In this document: positions 60,219 through 64,000 of the stretch, piece by piece | How the letters are laid out: every line of letters begins with the position of its first letter | Numbering within the stretch: position 1 is the first letter of the stretch | Source of the DNA: DATFVA01 sp963832355 | GTDB taxonomy: Bacteria; Bacteroidota; Ignavibacteria; Ignavibacteriales; Ignavibacteriaceae | Length of the DNA: 64,000 nucleotides | Assembly: GCA_963832355.1 (NCBI GenBank) | Contig: CAWHTX010000016.1 | Location: 62,001 to 126,000 of the forward strand | Reading direction: 5' to 3' | The notes under the pieces: model-generated | The model's database searches: none | What the model saw: only the letters and a program-made list of their open reading frames with translations | Told to the model about the DNA's origin: nothing | Position numbers and translations under genes: made by a program

Positions 60219-61088
60219 TTAACTATGATCTTTCAGATATTTCTCAAGGTAATCTCTGTAAAGCGATTTCGGCATTGAGGAAATTAGTTTCTTAAACTTC
60301 TTTTTATCTATATAATTCATCCTGTATGCAATCTCTTCTATACAGGCAACCTTGAGTCCCTGTCGTTCCTCTATAACACCGAAAAAGTTTGATGCCTGCA
60401 GGAGAGCTGTAGGGTTCCCGGTATCAAGCCATGCAATCCCTCTTCCGATCTTCTCTACACTTAGTTTTCTTTTTTTCAAATAAGTATTATTTACATCTGT
60501 TATTTCCAGCTCTCCGCGTCGGGAGGGTTTTAATGATTTCGATATTTTCACCACATCATTATCATATACATAAAGACCAGGCACAGCAAAATCCGATTTT
60601 GGATACTTTGGTTTTTCCTCGATAGATTTCGCTTTGCCTTTTTTGTCAAAATCCACAATACCGTATCGCTGAGGATCATTAACCTGGTAGCCGAATATGG
60701 TTGCGCCATTTTTATGATTTTTCAGAGCTTTGTACCAGAAATCAAGGTTGCCGTAAAAAATATTATCTCCAAGTACCAGACAAACACTGTCCCTGCCGAT
60801 AAATTTTTCGCCGATAATAAAAGCCTCTGCAATTCCCCTTGGGGCTTCCTGTACCGCGTAATCTATTTTTAATCCAACCTGCGATCCATCCTCAAATAAC
60901 TGCTTGTACAGTGGGATAGTCTCCTCATTTGAAATAATAAGAATTTCACGTATTCCTCCCAGCATAAGAATTGATAGAGGATAATAGATCAGGGGTTTGT
61001 CGTATATTAACGTCAGCTGTTTGCTGTAGACTTTAGTAATAGGATAAAGACGGGAACCAGAACCTCCCGCTAATATAATACCTTTCAT
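60219..61088 (-). CDS. rmlA: Glucose-1-phosphate thymidylyltransferase
   Basis: The 289-residue nucleotidyltransferase has the signature GIILAGGSGSRLYPITKVYSK at the N-terminus (GG-x-G-x-R-L), LVLGDNIFYG (metal-binding Asp), EEKPKYPKSDFAVPGLYVYD and the C-terminal RGIAWLDTGN. It makes dTDP-glucose. Only 4 bases separate it from rmlC. Confidence 0.96.
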   Translation of the reverse strand: MKGIILAGGSGSRLYPITKVYSKQLTLIYDKPLIYYPLSILMLGGIREILIISNEETIPLYKQLFEDGSQVGLKIDYAVQEAPRGIAEAFIIGEKFIGRDSVCLVLGDNIFYGNLDFWYKALKNHKNGATIFGYQVNDPQRYGIVDFDKKGKAKSIEEKPKYPKSDFAVPGLYVYDNDVVKISKSLKPSRRGELEITDVNNTYLKKRKLSVEKIGRGIAWLDTGNPTALLQASNFFGVIEERQGLKVACIEEIAYRMNYIDKKKFKKLISSMPKSLYRDYLEKYLKDHS

Positions 61089-61115
61089 ATTTCCAGATTG
61101 TCTATGAATAATAAA

Positions 61116-61700
61116 TTAAACTTCTTTTACAATGTCGTTTTCAAACTTATATTTTTTACCTGATTTCTCACAGAATGCGTAACCATCTTTATCAAAAACC
61201 AGTTTCTTGCCGGCTTCACTGTACCATCCTTTTATCTTTGCCGGATTACCAACTACCAGTGCAAAGTCAGGAACATCTTTAGTAACTACCGCTCCCGCAC
61301 CGACAAATGCAAACCGTCCTATCGTTATACCGCAGACGATTGTTGAATTGGCTCCCAGAGAAGCCCCTTCCCGCACAAGAGTTTTTATATAAAATTCTGC
61401 TCCAACCTGAGGATATTTTGAGCGCGGATTAAGAATGTTTGTAAATACCATTGAAGGGCCGCAGAATACATAATCCTCAAGCTCCACACCTTCATAAACT
61501 GAAACGTTATTCTGTATTTTTACGAAATCACCTATCATTACATTATTTGCTATGTTCACATTCTGACCCAGTATACATTTTTTTCCGATCTTTGAACCTG
61601 ATTGAACATGCGTGAAATGCCAGATTTTGGAGTTCTCTCCTATTTCGACATTATCGTCAACCACTGCATATTGATTGATGTAGTAATTTTTATTTTCCAT
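61116..61700 (-). CDS. Left-handed beta-helix N-acetyltransferase (WbpD-like)
   Basis: The 194-residue hexapeptide-repeat protein has imperfect hexads from about residue 8 to 145 (VVDDNVEIGENSKIWHFTHV; GVELEDYVFCGPSMVF; GASLGANSTIVCGITIG) and a C-terminal extension. It probably acetylates the amino group of a UDP-3-amino sugar, as WbpD does. The position next to the WbpB-like oxidoreductase supports that. Specificity is inferred only. Confidence 0.88.
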   Translation of the reverse strand: MENKNYYINQYAVVDDNVEIGENSKIWHFTHVQSGSKIGKKCILGQNVNIANNVMIGDFVKIQNNVSVYEGVELEDYVFCGPSMVFTNILNPRSKYPQVGAEFYIKTLVREGASLGANSTIVCGITIGRFAFVGAGAVVTKDVPDFALVVGNPAKIKGWYSEAGKKLVFDKDGYAFCEKSGKKYKFENDIVKEV

Positions 61701-61734
61701 TAAATCCTGCTCCCGTTTTCGAATTTATTTATTT

Positions 61735-62733
61735 TTATTTGAATTTTGCAAGTGACTGGTCTGCTGAAAGACATGCCTGTGCTTTTTCAAGTATTTCAAG
61801 CACTTCCACAGCATGAATGCCGTCTGTCAATGGTTTTTTATTGTTAATTATTGAATTAAAAAAATGTTTCTGCTCTTCAGCCAGGGGCTGCTCGTTTTCA
61901 AAGGCCACCACTTCAAAGTCACTTTCAAATTTCTGAAGTGATCCATTGACATTTTTGAAACCTTTAGGATAAAATTTCAGTTTATCAGTTTTAAGACTAT
62001 CTTCAAATACAACCATGCCCTCAGCACCTATAACAACGAGCCGCTGTTCTTTGAAAGGATGGAGCCAGCTGACAAAGATATGAGCATGTATGTTTCCGGG
62101 GTATGAAAGATATGTAACAGTAGTATCCTCTATTTCACTCTGCAGAATTGTGGCTCCCTTTGCATCTACGTAAACCGGATTACTTTCCAGCAGATATTGA
62201 ATCACAGAAATGTCATGCGGAGCAAAGCTCCAGAGAATATTTTCCTCTGTTCTGATAGAGCCCAGGTTGAGTCTGTTGCTATATATATACTGAAGCCTTC
62301 CTATTTTATTTTCCCTGATCATCTTCTTTATTTTTTTTACTGCCGGATGATACAATAGGACATGACCTACCATCAGTTTTTTATCTTTTCTCTCAGCGAT
62401 TTCCACAAGCTCCCGTGCATGGGTTGATATCAGAGTTATCGGCTTTTCTGTTAGAACATTTTTACCTTTCATTAAGGTCTTTTTTGCAATTTCATAATGT
62501 GTTTCTGCCGGTGTAGCAATAATAACTGCATTAATATCAGGGTTATCCAGAATGTCTTCAATTTTAGTGGTAAACGGAATATCGGGAGAAATTCCTGCTA
62601 TTTTTTCCGAGGCGGACAGATCAAAATCGCAGACAAATTTCAGATTTTTTCCTAACACCTGATTTGCAGTCCTGACATGATTTATTCCCCATCTGCCAGC
62701 ACCAATAATTCCTAATCCAATTCCCTCAAACAT
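61735..62733 (-). CDS. Gfo/Idh/MocA oxidoreductase (WbpB-like)
   Basis: The 332-residue NAD-dependent sugar oxidoreductase has an N-terminal Rossmann motif LGIIGAGRWGINHVR, TPAETHYEIAKKTLMKGK, LTEKPI with the catalytic-type Lys, and the C-terminal alpha/beta domain with SFAPHDISVIQYLL. With the adjacent dehydrogenase, aminotransferase and acetyltransferase it fits the WbpB step (oxidation at C3 of UDP-GlcNAcA). It starts just after the dehydrogenase stop. Confidence 0.88.
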   Translation of the reverse strand: MFEGIGLGIIGAGRWGINHVRTANQVLGKNLKFVCDFDLSASEKIAGISPDIPFTTKIEDILDNPDINAVIIATPAETHYEIAKKTLMKGKNVLTEKPITLISTHARELVEIAERKDKKLMVGHVLLYHPAVKKIKKMIRENKIGRLQYIYSNRLNLGSIRTEENILWSFAPHDISVIQYLLESNPVYVDAKGATILQSEIEDTTVTYLSYPGNIHAHIFVSWLHPFKEQRLVVIGAEGMVVFEDSLKTDKLKFYPKGFKNVNGSLQKFESDFEVVAFENEQPLAEEQKHFFNSIINNKKPLTDGIHAVEVLEILEKAQACLSADQSLAKFK

Positions 62734-62734
62734 C

Positions 62735-64000
62735 TTATGCCTTTACTATTTTGCTATTATCAGTTATACCGTGTTTAACGAAAGCATTCCTGCTGTCAAG
62801 AATTAAATGTGCACTTTCAGCAATCATTTTATAATCATAATCAGAATGATCAGTACTCAAAACTACAAGATCAAAATTTTCCAGGTTCTCCTTTGTCAGC
62901 TCAACCGACTCCATATCAAAATGGTACTTACGAGTTTTTGGTAATTTCGGGACGTAAGGGTCATTATATGAAACATCACACCCTTTCTCCCTGAATAATT
63001 CTATCAGTCTGAGTGAAGGAGATTCTCTCATATCATCAATGTCTTTTTTATAAGCGACACCAAGTATGAGCACCTTTGAACCGTTTAAGGATTTCTTTAC
63101 ACGATTAAGTGCCTCCCCTCCTTTTTCAACAACATAATAAGGCATGTGTGTATTTACTTCTCCGGCCAGCTCAATAAACCTGGTATGGATTTCATACTCG
63201 CGTGCTTTCCAGGTTAAATAGAAAGGATCTATAGGAATACAGTGTCCGCCTAATCCGGGTCCGGGGTAAAAGGGCTGAAAACCGAAAGGTTTTGTAGATG
63301 CTGCATCGATTACCTCCCATACGTCTATTCCCATTCTGTCAAAAACCATTTTAAGTTCGTTTACAAGAGCAATATTCACCGACCTGTATATATTTTCTGT
63401 GAGTTTAGTTGCTTCAGCAGCTCTGGTGGAAGAAACAGGGACTGTTTTCACAACAACATTATTATATAAGGCAGTAGCTATTTTTACACAATCAGGGGTT
63501 ACTCCCCCTACAACTTTAGGAATAGTTGCTGTGTTATAACTTGGATTGTTTGGATCCTCCCTTTCAGGAGAGAATGAAAGATAAAAGTCTTTTCCTACCT
63601 CAAATTTTTTGCCGCCATCGCGTTCACCTGATTTTTCAAACATAGGCAGCAAAATCTCATCCGTTGTACCGGGATATGTGGTTGATTCGAGTGAAACCAG
63701 CTGGCCTTTCCTGAGGTATTTTGCAATTGTTTCGGTAGTATTGTTAATATAAGTCATATCCGGTTCCCGATGTTCATTAAGCGGTGTGGGAACACAAATG
63801 ATAACTGCATCCGCTTCAGGAAGTCTGTTAAATTCGCTGGTGGCAGAGAAACTTTTATTATCGACAACTTCCTTGACCCTTTTAGCGGCAATATGCTTTA
63901 TATAAGTCTTCCCTTCATTTAGATTTTTTACCTTTGCTTCATCGAGATCAAAGCCAAGAACTTTAAAACCTTTTGATGCGAATTCCAATCCAAGAGGAAG
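62735..64000 (-). CDS. UDP-glucose/GDP-mannose dehydrogenase family protein (WbpA-like), 5' truncated by window
   Basis: The reading frame is open to the window edge; the first visible residues, LPLGLEFASKGFKVLGFD, are the tail of the Rossmann motif, so about 10-15 residues lie outside. It has VSLESTTYPGTTDEILLP, SFSPEREDPNN, the family helix ATKLTENIYRSVNIALVNEL, the catalytic Cys in GPGLGGHCIPIDPFYL, and the C-terminal NAD/UDP domain starting VLILGVAYKKDIDDMRESPS. It oxidises C6 of a UDP-sugar, probably UDP-GlcNAc, to the uronate. First visible gene of the operon that runs to gmd. Confidence 0.93.
   Translation of the reverse strand, partial: LPLGLEFASKGFKVLGFDLDEAKVKNLNEGKTYIKHIAAKRVKEVVDNKSFSATSEFNRLPEADAVIICVPTPLNEHREPDMTYINNTTETIAKYLRKGQLVSLESTTYPGTTDEILLPMFEKSGERDGGKKFEVGKDFYLSFSPEREDPNNPSYNTATIPKVVGGVTPDCVKIATALYNNVVVKTVPVSSTRAAEATKLTENIYRSVNIALVNELKMVFDRMGIDVWEVIDAASTKPFGFQPFYPGPGLGGHCIPIDPFYLTWKAREYEIHTRFIELAGEVNTHMPYYVVEKGGEALNRVKKSLNGSKVLILGVAYKKDIDDMRESPSLRLIELFREKGCDVSYNDPYVPKLPKTRKYHFDMESVELTKENLENFDLVVLSTDHSDYDYKMIAESAHLILDSRNAFVKHGITDNSKIVKA

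Noticed and set aside
1..64000. CRISPR arrays, tRNA or rRNA genes, insertion sequences, prophage genes
   Set aside because: I looked through the gaps and proteins for repeat-spacer arrays, cloverleaf-like sequence, transposase or phage motifs and saw none. A covariance-model search could still find a small RNA.

Overview
This 64 kb window looks like chromosome from a bacterium of the Bacteroidota/Chlorobiota/Ignavibacteriota group, most likely an Ignavibacteria-like lineage. The evidence is indirect. Two secreted proteins end in type IX secretion (T9SS) type A sorting domains with the NxPNPFNP motif. The carotenoid cluster carries CruF plus CruC/CruD-like tailoring genes. Several other families typical of the group are present (DUF4295-like small protein, Haem_bd, DUF1579). 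The DNA is moderately AT-rich. I saw no rRNA, tRNA, insertion sequence, prophage or CRISPR array.

Layout. (1) 1-6.7 kb, plus strand: a tightly packed carotenoid operon (crtB, a small exported protein, crtYcd, crtI, acyltransferase, glycosyltransferase, cruF, crtW). It predicts an acylated glycoside of a monocyclic keto-carotenoid. (2) 6.7-12.3 kb, minus: two histidine kinases, then two paralogous lipoproteins flanking a cytoplasmic TPR protein. (3) 12.5-21.4 kb, minus: a five-gene operon joining an oligopeptide-type ABC transporter (binding protein and two permeases) to a giant Ser/Thr kinase-ATPase-TPR protein and a sigma-54 enhancer-binding protein with a pseudo-receiver. A good -24/-12 promoter and candidate enhancer sites lie between the activator gene and the nearest lipoprotein gene, which suggests a complete sensing circuit. 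The two transporter ATPases diverge on the plus strand together with a YbaK deacylase. (4) 23.5-44.5 kb: mostly housekeeping and stress genes: a KamA-like radical SAM enzyme, Ogt, Nfu, asparaginase, MurI, GlnD, QueF, QueC, PncB, aconitase, MsrB, and an ada gene broken by a single extra base. (5) 44.5-49.5 kb: ProRS, pyrophosphatase, a U32 protein and PepT. (6) 49.6-56.4 kb: a T9SS-secreted protein divergent from an ECF sigma factor, a membrane anti-sigma factor and an exported TPR-CHAT caspase-like protein. (7) 56.4-64 kb, minus: nucleotide-sugar genes for a surface polysaccharide (Gmd, Fcl, RmlA, RmlC and a WbpA/B/D/E-like set), running off the window end.

The most interesting candidates are the sigma / anti-sigma / exported TPR-CHAT module at 51.3-56.4 kb and the peptide-transporter / Ser-Thr kinase / sigma-54 activator / lipoprotein circuit at 11.7-21.4 kb. 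Family assignments come from reading motifs by eye and from remembered families. No database search was run.
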